From: Krasilnikovia cinnamomea
GTDB lineage: Bacteria > Actinomycetota > Actinomycetes > Mycobacteriales > Micromonosporaceae
Length of the DNA: 64,000 nt
Assembly (NCBI RefSeq): GCF_004217545.1
Contig: NZ_SHKY01000001.1
Coordinates: 2,728,001 to 2,792,000, forward strand
Reading direction: 5' to 3'
This document shows, piece after piece, positions 54,546 through 63,158 of the stretch. A program made the position numbers and the translations under genes. Each line of letters begins with the position of its first letter. Position 1 is the stretch's first letter. Below the pieces are notes generated by a model. It ran no database searches. It worked only from the letters and a program-made list of their open reading frames with translations, and was not told the origin of the DNA.

Positions 54546-54914
54546 TCACCACATCGGCCAGTCACTCGTGGCGATCCACCTGACCGCGACGAATGTCGAT
54601 GCGATGGACAACCCGAACCCGCTGGTCACGGCGACGCCGACGGCCACGCCCCGGTCACCGAGGACGGCCAGCGCGGCCGAGACGGCCCAGGCCGAGAGCG
54701 CGGCCAGCACGGTCCACCAGGCGTAGCTGGCCAGGTCACGGCCGACGCTGCCGAACAGTACGAACCACAGCACGGTCGCGCCGATCCCGGCCAGCACCGG
54801 TGCGGCGGCGACCGGATGCGGCTCCCGGTAGACCGGCCGCCGGGGCAGTCCCGGGAAGAGCCCGGAGGGCTGCGGCACGGCCGACCCCGGCCAGGACCCC
54901 TGCCGTTCGGCCAT
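54546..54914 (-). CDS. Small integral membrane protein
   Basis: A 122-residue protein with three predicted membrane segments: PVLAGIGATVLWFVLFGS, WWTVLAALSAWAVSAALAV and GVAVGVAVTSGFGLSIASTFVAV. The N-terminus is Pro-rich. The family is not recognised. Likely a four-helix-type or three-helix membrane protein. It lies divergent from the M23 lipoprotein gene and runs toward the disrupted small gene. Confidence 0.7.
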   Translation of the reverse strand: MAERQGSWPGSAVPQPSGLFPGLPRRPVYREPHPVAAAPVLAGIGATVLWFVLFGSVGRDLASYAWWTVLAALSAWAVSAALAVLGDRGVAVGVAVTSGFGLSIASTFVAVRWIATSDWPMW

Positions 54915-55001
54915 ATCCGCCTCCTCCTCTCCGGTACTTCCGCCAGCCTATCCAGCGCTGACGGGTCAGCGCGGCCAGTGGATCTCTGTCAGGATGGCGC
55001 G

Positions 55002-55772
55002 ATGCTTGTACGCCGTACATTTCTCCTGGTCACCGTGTTGTCACTCGCTGGATGTGGCTCTGGCGGGGCCGGCGGGTCAGCCGCCGCGACCCCCGCGTTC
55101 GTCGAGCCGTCGACCGCCGCGACGACGCCGGCTGCCGAGGCGGTTCCCGCCGCGGCCGAGGTCACGCTGCCGGTGACCGCCGCGAGCCCGTCGACGACAC
55201 CCTCGGCAACCCCCAAGCCGACGGCGACCACGACGGCGACCACGACGGCGACCACGACGGCGAAGGTGCGGTACGTCTTCCCGGTCAAGGCGTCCAACGT
55301 GGCGTTCCACAAGACCCATGCGAAGTACCCGGCGACGGACATCTTCGCCGCCTGCGGGAAGCCGTTCGTCGCCACGACCAGCGGCGTCGTCCTGGAGATC
55401 AGCCTCAAGGACCGGTTCAGGAAGGGCTCGCCCGACGGCCCCTACAACGGCGGCCTGTTCGTGTCCATCAAGGGCGACGACGGTGTGCGTTACTACGGCT
55501 CGCACCTGAGCAAGGTGCTGCCGGGCATCCGCAAGGGGGCGCGCGTGAAGGCGGGCCAGGAGCTCGGCAAGGTCGGCAAGACCGGCAACTCCAGCGGGGT
55601 CTGCCACCTGCACTACGGCATCTCGCCGCCGTGCGCGAAGTCGGGCGACTGGAAGGTCCGGCGCGGGGTGGTCTGGCCCGCCACCTACCTCACCTCGTGG
55701 CGCAAGAAGGGCCAGAAGAGCCCGGTCGCCGCGGTCGCGGCGTGGAACAAGAAGCACCACTGCAAGGCCTGA
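55002..55772 (+). CDS. M23-family peptidase-like lipoprotein
   Basis: A 256-residue lipoprotein with lipobox VLSLAGC near residue 17. A Thr/Ala linker with repeats (TATTTATTTATTTAK) precedes an M23/LytM domain from about 85. The zinc ligands are seen in HAKYPATDIFAACG (His and Asp) and CHLHYGISPP (His-x-His), so it may cut peptidoglycan. The C-terminal region has AVAAWNKKHHCKA. ATG 55002 with AGGA upstream is chosen for the lipobox; the frame is open to 54507. A terminator follows. Confidence 0.88.
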   Translation: MLVRRTFLLVTVLSLAGCGSGGAGGSAAATPAFVEPSTAATTPAAEAVPAAAEVTLPVTAASPSTTPSATPKPTATTTATTTATTTAKVRYVFPVKASNVAFHKTHAKYPATDIFAACGKPFVATTSGVVLEISLKDRFRKGSPDGPYNGGLFVSIKGDDGVRYYGSHLSKVLPGIRKGARVKAGQELGKVGKTGNSSGVCHLHYGISPPCAKSGDWKVRRGVVWPATYLTSWRKKGQKSPVAAVAAWNKKHHCKA

Positions 55773-55778
55773 CGTGTG

Positions 55779-55809
55779 GGGGCCGCATCCTCGCCCGGGA
55801 TGCGGCCCC
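55779..55809 (+). terminator. Terminator of the M23 gene
   Basis: Perfect 12-bp stem GGGGCCGCATCC/GGATGCGGCCCC with a 7-base loop, 6 bp after the stop. Confidence 0.88.
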
Positions 55810-55844
55810 GCTCCGGTAATGCCTGCGAGCGGCCTGCGGCCGAC

Positions 55845-56993
55845 TCAGCCGAACTGGGCCAGGCGCTTCTGGTTCGCGCCGTTGACCGTGGTGAAGGTGC
55901 CGCCCGCGGCCAGCCTGCCGAGGCCGGCGCTGCCGGCCATCGTGAGCACTCCCTCGATGCCGTTGAGGTTCGCGGTCCAGCCCAACAGGCGACCATCGGA
56001 CGGCGAGAGCGCCGCGAGCTTGACCCGGTCCACCGCGCCGTCGAGGCAGGTCCCCTGCGATCCGGTGCGCGAGGTGCGGCATGCGTGGTCGAAATGGCCG
56101 CCGACGTAGATCGCACCGCCGAGGGCCACCACAGCCTGCCCATCGCCGTCGAAGGTGGCGGTCCAGCGCTTCGAACCGCTCGTCGTGTACGCGTTGACCG
56201 TCCCGCCCCGCCCGCCGTGCGCGCTGAAGACCCCGGCGGAGGTGACCGTGATGCCGTACGTGATGACCGAGGGGCGTGGCTTGAACCCGGTCACGATGCT
56301 CCCGCGGGACGGGTCGAGGGCGACCAGTCGGTCGTACCCGGAGGCGCCGTTCACCCGGTGGAAGCGACCACCCACGTACACCCTGGTGCCGGCGGCGGTG
56401 ATCGCCTCGACCTGGTCGTCGGCGCTGGGCCGCCAGGCGCCGTCGAGGGCGCCGGTGCTGAGGTTGAAGGCGGCCAGCCGCCCACGCGGCTGCCCGTCGA
56501 TCGCGCTGAACGTGCCACCGAGGTAGAGCCTGCCGTTGGCGGCGGCCGCCGCGTACGGGGAGCCACTGATGCTGTGTTTGAAGGTGGACGACACGGCGCC
56601 GCTGGACCCGTCGATCCGGGCGAGGCTGTCCCGTTTCTGCCCGCTGATCGCGCTGAAGTTGCCGGCGACGTACACGCTGGACCCGCTCACGGCGATGGCC
56701 TTGACGCGGCCGTTGGCCGAGGGCGCCCAGGACAGCAGGGCTCCGGTGGTCGCGTTGACGGCGGCCAGCTTGTTCCGCTTGATCGTCTTGCCCCTGACGA
56801 CCGCGGCGGTGAAGTCCCCACCGACGTACAGCGTGCTGCCCGAGTAGGCCAGCGCCCAGACGGTCCCGTTGAAGCTGGGTACGGGCTGCGAGTTGGAGGA
56901 GATCGCCTCAGCCGGGGTCGGCGCGACCGCGAGGACCACACCTAGAACCGCGACCCCGGCGATCCTTTTGAGAAATTTGTCCCTGTAAGTCAC
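55845..56993 (-). CDS. Exported beta-propeller (PQQ/delta-60-like) protein
   Basis: A 382-residue exported protein with signal peptide ending APTPAEA near residue 30. It has repeated blades of the kind LYVGGDFTAAVVRGK, SVYVAGNFSAISGQKR, LYLGGTFSAIDGQPRG and VYVGGRFHRVNGASG, about eight units ending GGTFTTVNGANQKRLAQFG. It forms a propeller that may bind a ligand or partner outside the cell. The start lacks a ribosome site and is preceded by TACGTT ending 6 bases upstream, so it may be leaderless. The N-terminal sequence is unusually AT-rich. Confidence 0.8.
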   Translation of the reverse strand: MTYRDKFLKRIAGVAVLGVVLAVAPTPAEAISSNSQPVPSFNGTVWALAYSGSTLYVGGDFTAAVVRGKTIKRNKLAAVNATTGALLSWAPSANGRVKAIAVSGSSVYVAGNFSAISGQKRDSLARIDGSSGAVSSTFKHSISGSPYAAAAANGRLYLGGTFSAIDGQPRGRLAAFNLSTGALDGAWRPSADDQVEAITAAGTRVYVGGRFHRVNGASGYDRLVALDPSRGSIVTGFKPRPSVITYGITVTSAGVFSAHGGRGGTVNAYTTSGSKRWTATFDGDGQAVVALGGAIYVGGHFDHACRTSRTGSQGTCLDGAVDRVKLAALSPSDGRLLGWTANLNGIEGVLTMAGSAGLGRLAAGGTFTTVNGANQKRLAQFG

Positions 56994-57146
56994 AACATCA
57001 ACGTAACAAGATGAATATTTCCTAAAGGAGCGTTTGGATGAATTAGCGTCATGTGGTGACGAAACGGATTAATCCTTCGCTGAGTTCGGCGGATGCACCC
57101 CTGTCCGTACGGCCCACCCGCTGCCCGGTGTGGGAGAGTCACCCGC

Positions 57147-58133
57147 GTGGACGTCGCGGTGATCGGGCTGGGGCTCATCGGTGGCTCGCTGGCGCAGGCA
57201 CTGGCCACGGCCGGGCACCGGATCATCGGCTTCGACGCCGACCCGGCGACCCGGGGCACGGCTCGTACCGCCGCGGCGCAGGCCGCGCCGCAGGCCCGGT
57301 GGCAGGTGGCCGGCCGGCTGCGGGACGCGGTCGCGCACGCCGAGCTGGTGGCGCTCGCCGTGCCACTGCCCGCCCTGTCCCCCGTCCTGACCGAGCTGGC
57401 CGGTTACGAGGGTCTGGTCACGGACGTCACCTCGGTCAAGGGCCCGGTCCGCGACCTGGTCCGGCAGCACCTACCGGCCGCCGCGTACGTCGGTGGGCAT
57501 CCGATGGCCGGCAAGGAGACCTCCGGCTTCGCCGCGGCCGACCCGGGCCTGTTCACCGGCTGCGCCTGGGTGCTCTGCCTGGAGCCGGGAGAGACCGCCC
57601 TGCCCGGGTGGCTGGCGATGGCCCGGCTGGTCACCGCGCTGGGCGCCCGCGCCGTGCCGGCCACGGCCGCCGAGCACGACCGTGCGGTCGCCGCCGCCAG
57701 CCACGTCCCGCATCTGCTGGCCGCCGCGCTGACCACCGCGGTCGCGGGCGACCCGCTGGCCGCCGCGCTGGCCGCCGGTTCGTTCCGGGACGGCACCCGG
57801 GTCGCCGCCACCCGGCCGGAACTCATCGCGGCCATGTGCGGGGGCAACGCCGCGGCGGTCGGCCCCGCGCTCGACGGCGTCCTGAAGACGCTGGGTGAGC
57901 TGCGCGCCGCGCTCGACGGACCGGACCCGGTCGCGGCGCTGCGTCCACTGCTGGCCCCGGCCAGTTTGGCGCGCGCGGCCTGGCCGGTGGTCGCGGGCAC
58001 GGTGGTCGAGGTGCCCTGGCACGCCGACGCCCTGCTGGAGCTGGGCCGCGCCGGCGGCTGGGTGACCGGGGTGGACGACGAGCGCCGGGTGTTGCGGGCC
58101 GTGCGACCCGAAACTGTCGGTGGTCGGCCATAG
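57147..58133 (+). CDS. tyrA: Prephenate dehydrogenase
   Basis: A 328-residue NAD(P)-dependent enzyme of tyrosine synthesis. The Rossmann motif is VIGLGLIGGSLAQAL. VTDVTSVKGPV and GGHPMAGKETSG are typical TyrA motifs, and SHVPHLLAAAL carries the conserved His. GTG 57147 (VDVAVIGLG) has GGGAGAG upstream. The C-terminus overlaps nothing; the DinB gene starts 40 bp later. No aromatic neighbours are in the window. Confidence 0.95.
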   Translation: MDVAVIGLGLIGGSLAQALATAGHRIIGFDADPATRGTARTAAAQAAPQARWQVAGRLRDAVAHAELVALAVPLPALSPVLTELAGYEGLVTDVTSVKGPVRDLVRQHLPAAAYVGGHPMAGKETSGFAAADPGLFTGCAWVLCLEPGETALPGWLAMARLVTALGARAVPATAAEHDRAVAAASHVPHLLAAALTTAVAGDPLAAALAAGSFRDGTRVAATRPELIAAMCGGNAAAVGPALDGVLKTLGELRAALDGPDPVAALRPLLAPASLARAAWPVVAGTVVEVPWHADALLELGRAGGWVTGVDDERRVLRAVRPETVGGRP

Positions 58134-58173
58134 GCTGAGCGGCGTCGCAGGACCGAGACGAAGGAGTCAGCAC

Positions 58174-58746
58174 ATGCCCGGTCAGGTCGGTCCGATCGCC
58201 ACCGAGCAGGAGGGCCTGCTCGCCTATCTCACCCAGATGCGCTACGTCCTGAAACTCACCGCGTACGGCCTCACCGACGAGCAGCTGCGGGCCACCCCGT
58301 CCGCGAGCACACTGAGCGTCGGCGGCCTGGTCAAACACTGCGCCTCCACCGAGGAGAACTGGATCGCCACGATCCGCAAGGAGTCGCGCCCGATCGACTT
58401 CCAGAAGTACGCGGACGACTTCAAGCTCGCCGACGGCGAGACGATAGACGACGTGTTCGCCCGCTACGACCGCGCCGCCGAGCACACCGAGGAGACGGTC
58501 CGCGAGCTCGGGGATCTGAGCTACTCCGTCCCGGTCGACCGTTCCGTGCCGTGGAACCGCCCGGATCTTGACGAATTCTCCCTGCGCTGGGTGCTGCTGC
58601 ACCTCATCCAGGAGACCGCCCGGCACGCCGGGCACGCGGACATCGTGCGGGAGAGCATCGACGGGGCCACCGCGTACCCGCTGATGGCGGCGGCCGAGGG
58701 CTGGCCCGAGACGAGCTGGCTCAAACCCTGGAAACCAGCCTCATAG
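58174..58746 (+). CDS. DinB/DUF664-type protein
   Basis: A 190-residue four-helix DinB-like protein. Metal-ligand histidines are seen in VKHCASTEENW and ETARHAGHADIVRE. Relatives in actinobacteria include mycothiol- or metal-dependent transferases (DUF664). The ATG has AAGGAG seven bases upstream. It lies between tyrA and mtnA, convergent with mtnA. Its substrate is not known. Confidence 0.88.
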   Translation: MPGQVGPIATEQEGLLAYLTQMRYVLKLTAYGLTDEQLRATPSASTLSVGGLVKHCASTEENWIATIRKESRPIDFQKYADDFKLADGETIDDVFARYDRAAEHTEETVRELGDLSYSVPVDRSVPWNRPDLDEFSLRWVLLHLIQETARHAGHADIVRESIDGATAYPLMAAAEGWPETSWLKPWKPAS

Positions 58747-58755
58747 GAACGCGCG

Positions 58756-59763
58756 TCAGGGCTTGTCGCCACGATCCAGGCGGATCAGCCGCCGGTCCGT
58801 GACGATCGCGGTGACCAGGTCGTACGGCGTGACGTCGAAGGCCGGATTCACCGCGTCCGACAACGTGGTCACCTCGGCGGCGCCCCGGTCCTCGATCTCG
58901 ACCGCGGCACCGCCGGGAGTGTCGGAGTCCACCGTGGACTCCGGCGCGACCACGATGAAGGGCAGCCCGGCGCGGCGCGCGCCGAGGGCGTGCGCGTACG
59001 TCCCGATCTTGTTGATGACGTCGCCGTTGGCGCAGATCCGGTCCGCGCCGAGGATCACCGCGTCGACGTCGCCACGCGCCATGAGGAACGGCCCGGCCGA
59101 GTCGACCGCCACCCGGAAGTCCACTCCCCAGCGGGCCAGCTCCCACGCGGTGAGCCGGGCACCCTGCATCAGCGGGCGGGTCTCGCTGGCGATCACCCCG
59201 GCCAGTGCGCCACGCCGGTGCAGTTCGCCGACGACCCCCAGCGCCGTACCGGTGGTGACCGTGCACAGGCCCCCGGTGTTGCAGTGGGTCAGCAGGCGGG
59301 GCCGCGTCCCGCACAACTCGCTCACCAGGTCGGCGCCGCGCACGGCCATCGCCTCGGACGACGCGACCTCCTCGTCGCGCACCGCGTACGCCTCCCGCAG
59401 CACCGCCGACGATCCCCCGGGCAGCAGCGCCGCCGCCCGCCGGACGCCACGGGCCAGGTTGACCGCCGTCGGGCGGGCGGTCTCGATCTCGTGTACGGCA
59501 GCCGCCAGCCCGGCCGGGTCACCCGCGAACTGCCGCGCGGCCAACGCCACCCCGAACGCCCCGGCGACCCCGAGCGCCGGTGCGCCGCGTACGGCCAGCG
59601 ATCGGATGGCCGCGATGAGCTCGGCCACCGTGGCGATGCGCAGCACCCGCAACTCGCCGGGCAGGGCGGTCTGGTCGATGAGCTCAATCCACCCCGCGTC
59701 GTCGGCGCCCGCGCTGGCGGCGTCAGGGCGCGCGGCGGCGGTCACCCAGTCGATCGTTCGCAT
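58756..59763 (-). CDS. mtnA: S-methyl-5-thioribose-1-phosphate isomerase
   Basis: A 335-residue enzyme of methionine salvage. The catalytic Cys is in LTHCNTGGLCTV and the catalytic Asp in VILGADRICANGDVINKIGTY. The N-terminus is MRTIDWV as usual and LAVRGAPALGVAGAFG is in place. Typical length. No other salvage genes are adjacent. It is divergent from the PHP gene across 55 bp. Confidence 0.96.
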   Translation of the reverse strand: MRTIDWVTAAARPDAASAGADDAGWIELIDQTALPGELRVLRIATVAELIAAIRSLAVRGAPALGVAGAFGVALAARQFAGDPAGLAAAVHEIETARPTAVNLARGVRRAAALLPGGSSAVLREAYAVRDEEVASSEAMAVRGADLVSELCGTRPRLLTHCNTGGLCTVTTGTALGVVGELHRRGALAGVIASETRPLMQGARLTAWELARWGVDFRVAVDSAGPFLMARGDVDAVILGADRICANGDVINKIGTYAHALGARRAGLPFIVVAPESTVDSDTPGGAAVEIEDRGAAEVTTLSDAVNPAFDVTPYDLVTAIVTDRRLIRLDRGDKP

Positions 59764-59818
59764 GGCGGCAACGCTAGCGGGCCGCCCGGCCCCCGCCGCG
59801 TGCACTAGCGTGGGCCTG

Positions 59819-60883
59819 GTGAGCGCCCGCGATCCCGTTGCCGACCTGCGCCGGATCGCGTTCCTGCTGGAGCGGGCCAACGAGGCCACGTACCGGGTCC
59901 GCGCGTTCCGGTCCGCGGCCGCGACCGTCGCCGCGCTGCCCGCCGAGGAGCTGCGGGCCCGCGTCGAGGCGGGCACGCTGTCGGAACTGTCCGGGGTCGG
60001 CGACGTGACCGCCCGCTGTGTCGCGGAGTCGCTGTCCGGCGAGGAGCCGGTCTACCTGCGCCGGCTGACCGCGACCGAGGGCACGGATCTGGGCGACGCG
60101 GCGGCCGCGCTGCGCGAGGCGCTGCGCGGCGACTGCCACGTCCACTCCGACTGGTCCGACGGCGGTTCCCCGATCGAGGAGATGGCACTGGCGGCGGTCG
60201 AGCTCGGCCACGAGTACATGGTGCTCACCGACCACTCGCCCCGGCTCACCGTGGCCCGCGGGCTCACCCCGGACCGGCTGCGCCGCCAGCTGGATCACGT
60301 GGCCCGGCTCAACGACGCGCTTCCGGCGGGCTTCCGCGTCCTGACCGGCATCGAGGTCGACATCCTGGCGGACGGCTCCCTCGACCAGGAGGACGAGCTG
60401 CTGGCCCGGCTCGATCTGGTGGTCGGCTCCGTGCACAGCGGCCTGCGCGACGACGCGTCCCGGATGACGCACCGGATGCTCACCGCGATCGCCAACCCGC
60501 ATTTGGACGTACTCGGGCATATGACCGGCCGCAAGGTGGCCGCGGCCGGCGCGGGCGATCGGGGGCACCGCGCCGGGCGGACCCGCCCACCCAGCGACTT
60601 CGATCTTGAGAAGGTTCTGGCCGCCTGCGTCGAGCACGGCAAGGCCGTGGAGATCAACTCCCGCCCCGACCGGCTCGACCCGCCCAAGCGGATGCTGCGG
60701 GTGGCGGTGGAGGCGGGCTGTCTGTTCACGATCGACACCGACGCGCACGCTCCCGGTCAGCTGGACTGGCTGCACTTCGGCTGCGAACGGGCGGCCCTGT
60801 GCGCGGTGCCGCCGGAGCGCGTGGTCAACACGTGGACCGCGGAAGCCCTCCTGGGCTGGACCGCAGGACACAGCGGCGATTGA
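59819..60883 (+). CDS. PHP-domain phosphoesterase (PolX C-terminal-like)
   Basis: A 354-residue protein. The N-terminal 100 residues carry helix-hairpin-helix-like segments (LRRIAFLLERANEATYRVRAFR, LSELSGVGDVTARCVAESL). From about 118 a PHP domain follows: CHVHSDWSDGG, YMVLTDHSP, VLTGIEVDILADGSLD, VVGSVHSGL, AVEINSRPDR and FTIDTDAHAPGQ, with metal ligands present. The polymerase domain of family X is absent. It may act in DNA repair or as a nuclease. GTG 59819 is chosen; an earlier GTG (59810) is possible. Confidence 0.9.
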   Translation: MSARDPVADLRRIAFLLERANEATYRVRAFRSAAATVAALPAEELRARVEAGTLSELSGVGDVTARCVAESLSGEEPVYLRRLTATEGTDLGDAAAALREALRGDCHVHSDWSDGGSPIEEMALAAVELGHEYMVLTDHSPRLTVARGLTPDRLRRQLDHVARLNDALPAGFRVLTGIEVDILADGSLDQEDELLARLDLVVGSVHSGLRDDASRMTHRMLTAIANPHLDVLGHMTGRKVAAAGAGDRGHRAGRTRPPSDFDLEKVLAACVEHGKAVEINSRPDRLDPPKRMLRVAVEAGCLFTIDTDAHAPGQLDWLHFGCERAALCAVPPERVVNTWTAEALLGWTAGHSGD

Positions 60884-60922
60884 GGACGCGTTTCGTCGGT
60901 GCTCTCCCGTAGGGTCTGCGGC

Positions 60923-62593
60923 GTGGGACAGATTGACGACCTCGCCAACCGTTACGTCACCGAGTGGGCGCCGCTCAACCCGATCGGCTCGACCTGGGTC
61001 GGCATCCCCGGCCGGGACGACCAGCTCGACGACTTCTCCCCCGACGGGTATGCGGCGATCGCCGAGCTGACCCGGCGCACCCTCGCCGAGTTGACGACGC
61101 TGGAGCCCGGCAGCGAGGCCGAGGCGGTGGCGAAGGAGGCCATGCAGGAACGCCTCGGGCTCGACCTGACCCGGTATGAGGCCGGCGACACCACCAGCGA
61201 CCTCAGCGTCATCGCCAGCGGCATGCACAGCATCCGCCAGGTCTTCGACCTCATGCCCACCGAGGGCGAGGAGGCGGTCGCCAACATCGCGGCCCGGCTG
61301 GGGCAGGTTCCCCGGGCGGTCGCGCAGTATCAGCGCACCCTGCTGGAGCAGGCCGACGCGGGCCACGTCAGCGCGCGCGCCCAGATGCTGGCGGTGGCCG
61401 ACATGTGCGACACCTGGACCGACCCGGCCCGGGACGACTTCTTCCACGGCCTGGCCGGACGGCTGGGGGCCGACGGCGCGCTCGACGCGGAGCTGCGGCG
61501 CAACGCCGCGGCGGCCACGGCCGCCACCGCCGGCTTCGCCGACTTCCTGCGCAAGGAGCTGTCGCCGCGCGGCCGCGACCGGGAGGCCGCCGGCCGCGAA
61601 CGGTACGAGCGGGCGTCGCAGTACTTCCTCGGCGCCCGGATCGACCAGCACGAGACGTACGCGTGGGGCTTCGAGGAACTGCACCGCCTCGAGCGGGAGA
61701 TGCGCGCCGTGTCGGCGGAGATCGCCGGGTCGGGCGCGAGCATCGACGACGCGGTCGCCGCGCTCGACGCGGACCCGGCCCGGCGCATCCCGGGCAAGGA
61801 GGCGTTCCGGGACTGGATGCAGGCCCTGGCGGACAAGGCGATCTCCGAGCTGCACGGCACCCACTTCGACATTCCCGAGCAGGTCCGGCGCATCGAGTGC
61901 TGCCTCGCGCCGACCAGCGACGGCGCCATCTACTACACCGGCCCGAGCGAGGACTTCAGCCGTCCCGGGCGGATGTGGTGGGCGGTGCCGGAGGGGATGA
62001 CGGAGTTCTCCACCTGGCGCGAGGTGACGACGGTCTACCACGAGGGCGTCCCCGGGCATCACCTGCAGGTCGCGCAGACCCAGGTCCGCGCGGAGCTGCT
62101 CAACCGGTGGCAGCGGCTGCTGTGCTGGTCTTCCGGCCACGGCGAGGGCTGGGCCCTGTACGCGGAGCGTCTGATGGACGACCTCGGCTATCTCGCCGAT
62201 CCGGGCGACCGGCTCGGCATGCTGGACGGCCAGGCGCTGCGGGCCACCCGGGTCATCGTGGACATCGGCATGCATCTGGAGCTGGAGATCCCCCGGGACA
62301 ATCCGTTCGGCTTCCACCCCGGTGAGCGCTGGACTCCGGAGCTGGGCTGGGAGTTCCTGCGCGCGCACTGCCGGATGGAGGACGAGGTGCTCCGCTTCGA
62401 GTGGAAGCGCTACCTCGGCTGGCCCGGCCAGGCCCCCTCGTACAAGGTCGGTGAGCGCATCTGGTTGCAGGCCCGCGACGACGCGAAGGCCCGCAAGGGG
62501 GCCGCGTTCGACCTGCGCGCCTTCCACCGGGACGCGCTGAATCTCGGCTCGCTGGGTCTCGACCCGTTCCGCCGGGCCCTTGCCCGGATATGA
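60923..62593 (+). CDS. DUF885-family putative metallopeptidase
   Basis: A 556-residue protein of the DUF885 family. The zinc-like motif is TVYHEGVPGHHLQVAQTQ near 375, followed by SSGHGEGWALYAERLMDDLGYL near 408 with the probable third ligand. The N-terminus is helical (LANRYVTEWAPLNPIGSTWVGI). No signal peptide, so it is cytoplasmic. GTG 60923 gives the typical start. It lies 40 bp after the PHP gene and may be co-transcribed. Confidence 0.92.
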   Translation: MGQIDDLANRYVTEWAPLNPIGSTWVGIPGRDDQLDDFSPDGYAAIAELTRRTLAELTTLEPGSEAEAVAKEAMQERLGLDLTRYEAGDTTSDLSVIASGMHSIRQVFDLMPTEGEEAVANIAARLGQVPRAVAQYQRTLLEQADAGHVSARAQMLAVADMCDTWTDPARDDFFHGLAGRLGADGALDAELRRNAAAATAATAGFADFLRKELSPRGRDREAAGRERYERASQYFLGARIDQHETYAWGFEELHRLEREMRAVSAEIAGSGASIDDAVAALDADPARRIPGKEAFRDWMQALADKAISELHGTHFDIPEQVRRIECCLAPTSDGAIYYTGPSEDFSRPGRMWWAVPEGMTEFSTWREVTTVYHEGVPGHHLQVAQTQVRAELLNRWQRLLCWSSGHGEGWALYAERLMDDLGYLADPGDRLGMLDGQALRATRVIVDIGMHLELEIPRDNPFGFHPGERWTPELGWEFLRAHCRMEDEVLRFEWKRYLGWPGQAPSYKVGERIWLQARDDAKARKGAAFDLRAFHRDALNLGSLGLDPFRRALARI

Positions 62594-63158
62594 CGGGCCT
62601 CGGCCGCTCACACCGAGCGGCGGACGGGCTGGGCGGCGTGCGAACTGTCTGGGATGCGCGTGCGGGCCGTGTCTGCCCCATTTTCGGGCGAAGGACGCCC
62701 CGGCCCGGTCGACGCGACCTCATCCACCGGGCCGATCCCACGGTCCGTCCCACAGATTGGGAGAACATGAAGCCGATACGTGTGATCGCGCGGACACGCT
62801 CCGCATGATTCTCACTCAGAGTGGTTTTACAGCTACTTAACGGTAACTTTGCATGAGTGATGAATGTTACTCCACTGTGGAAGCCTGCCGGCGCTCGGAC
62901 GCGCTTGTCGCGACTCTGTCCCGTGCTGGCACACCCCGCCCGTATCCAGCACCTTCACACCCTTCGGCCGGACCTGAAGGTCGCTACAGCCACTCGGTGC
63001 CTGCGGCGTATCCCCCGATCAGACGACTCAACTCTGACCCTAGGAAAGGGGCCCCATGATTGTTTCTCGGATAGATTCACCCGGATCGGTGCGCCCGTCC
63101 GGCTACGCAACGTAGCCATCAAACGGTCGCCGGCGCTGCATGGCGAAGGACGTAGGCA
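62594..63158 (+). promoter_or_regulatory. Long leader or promoter region of the right-edge sensor
   Basis: 565 bp without a clear gene. A weak hairpin (62603-62621) may end the DUF885 transcript. An AT-rich block at 62810-62870 holds GTAAC (62843-62847) and GTTAC (62866-62870). A 19-codon frame (63056-63115) has GGAAAGGGG before its ATG and could be a leader peptide. I see no known riboswitch. Confidence 0.4.

Noticed and set aside
59774..62611. 945-residue minus-strand frame opposite the PHP and DUF885 genes
   Set aside because: Shadow; the plus strand shows intact metal-binding motifs.
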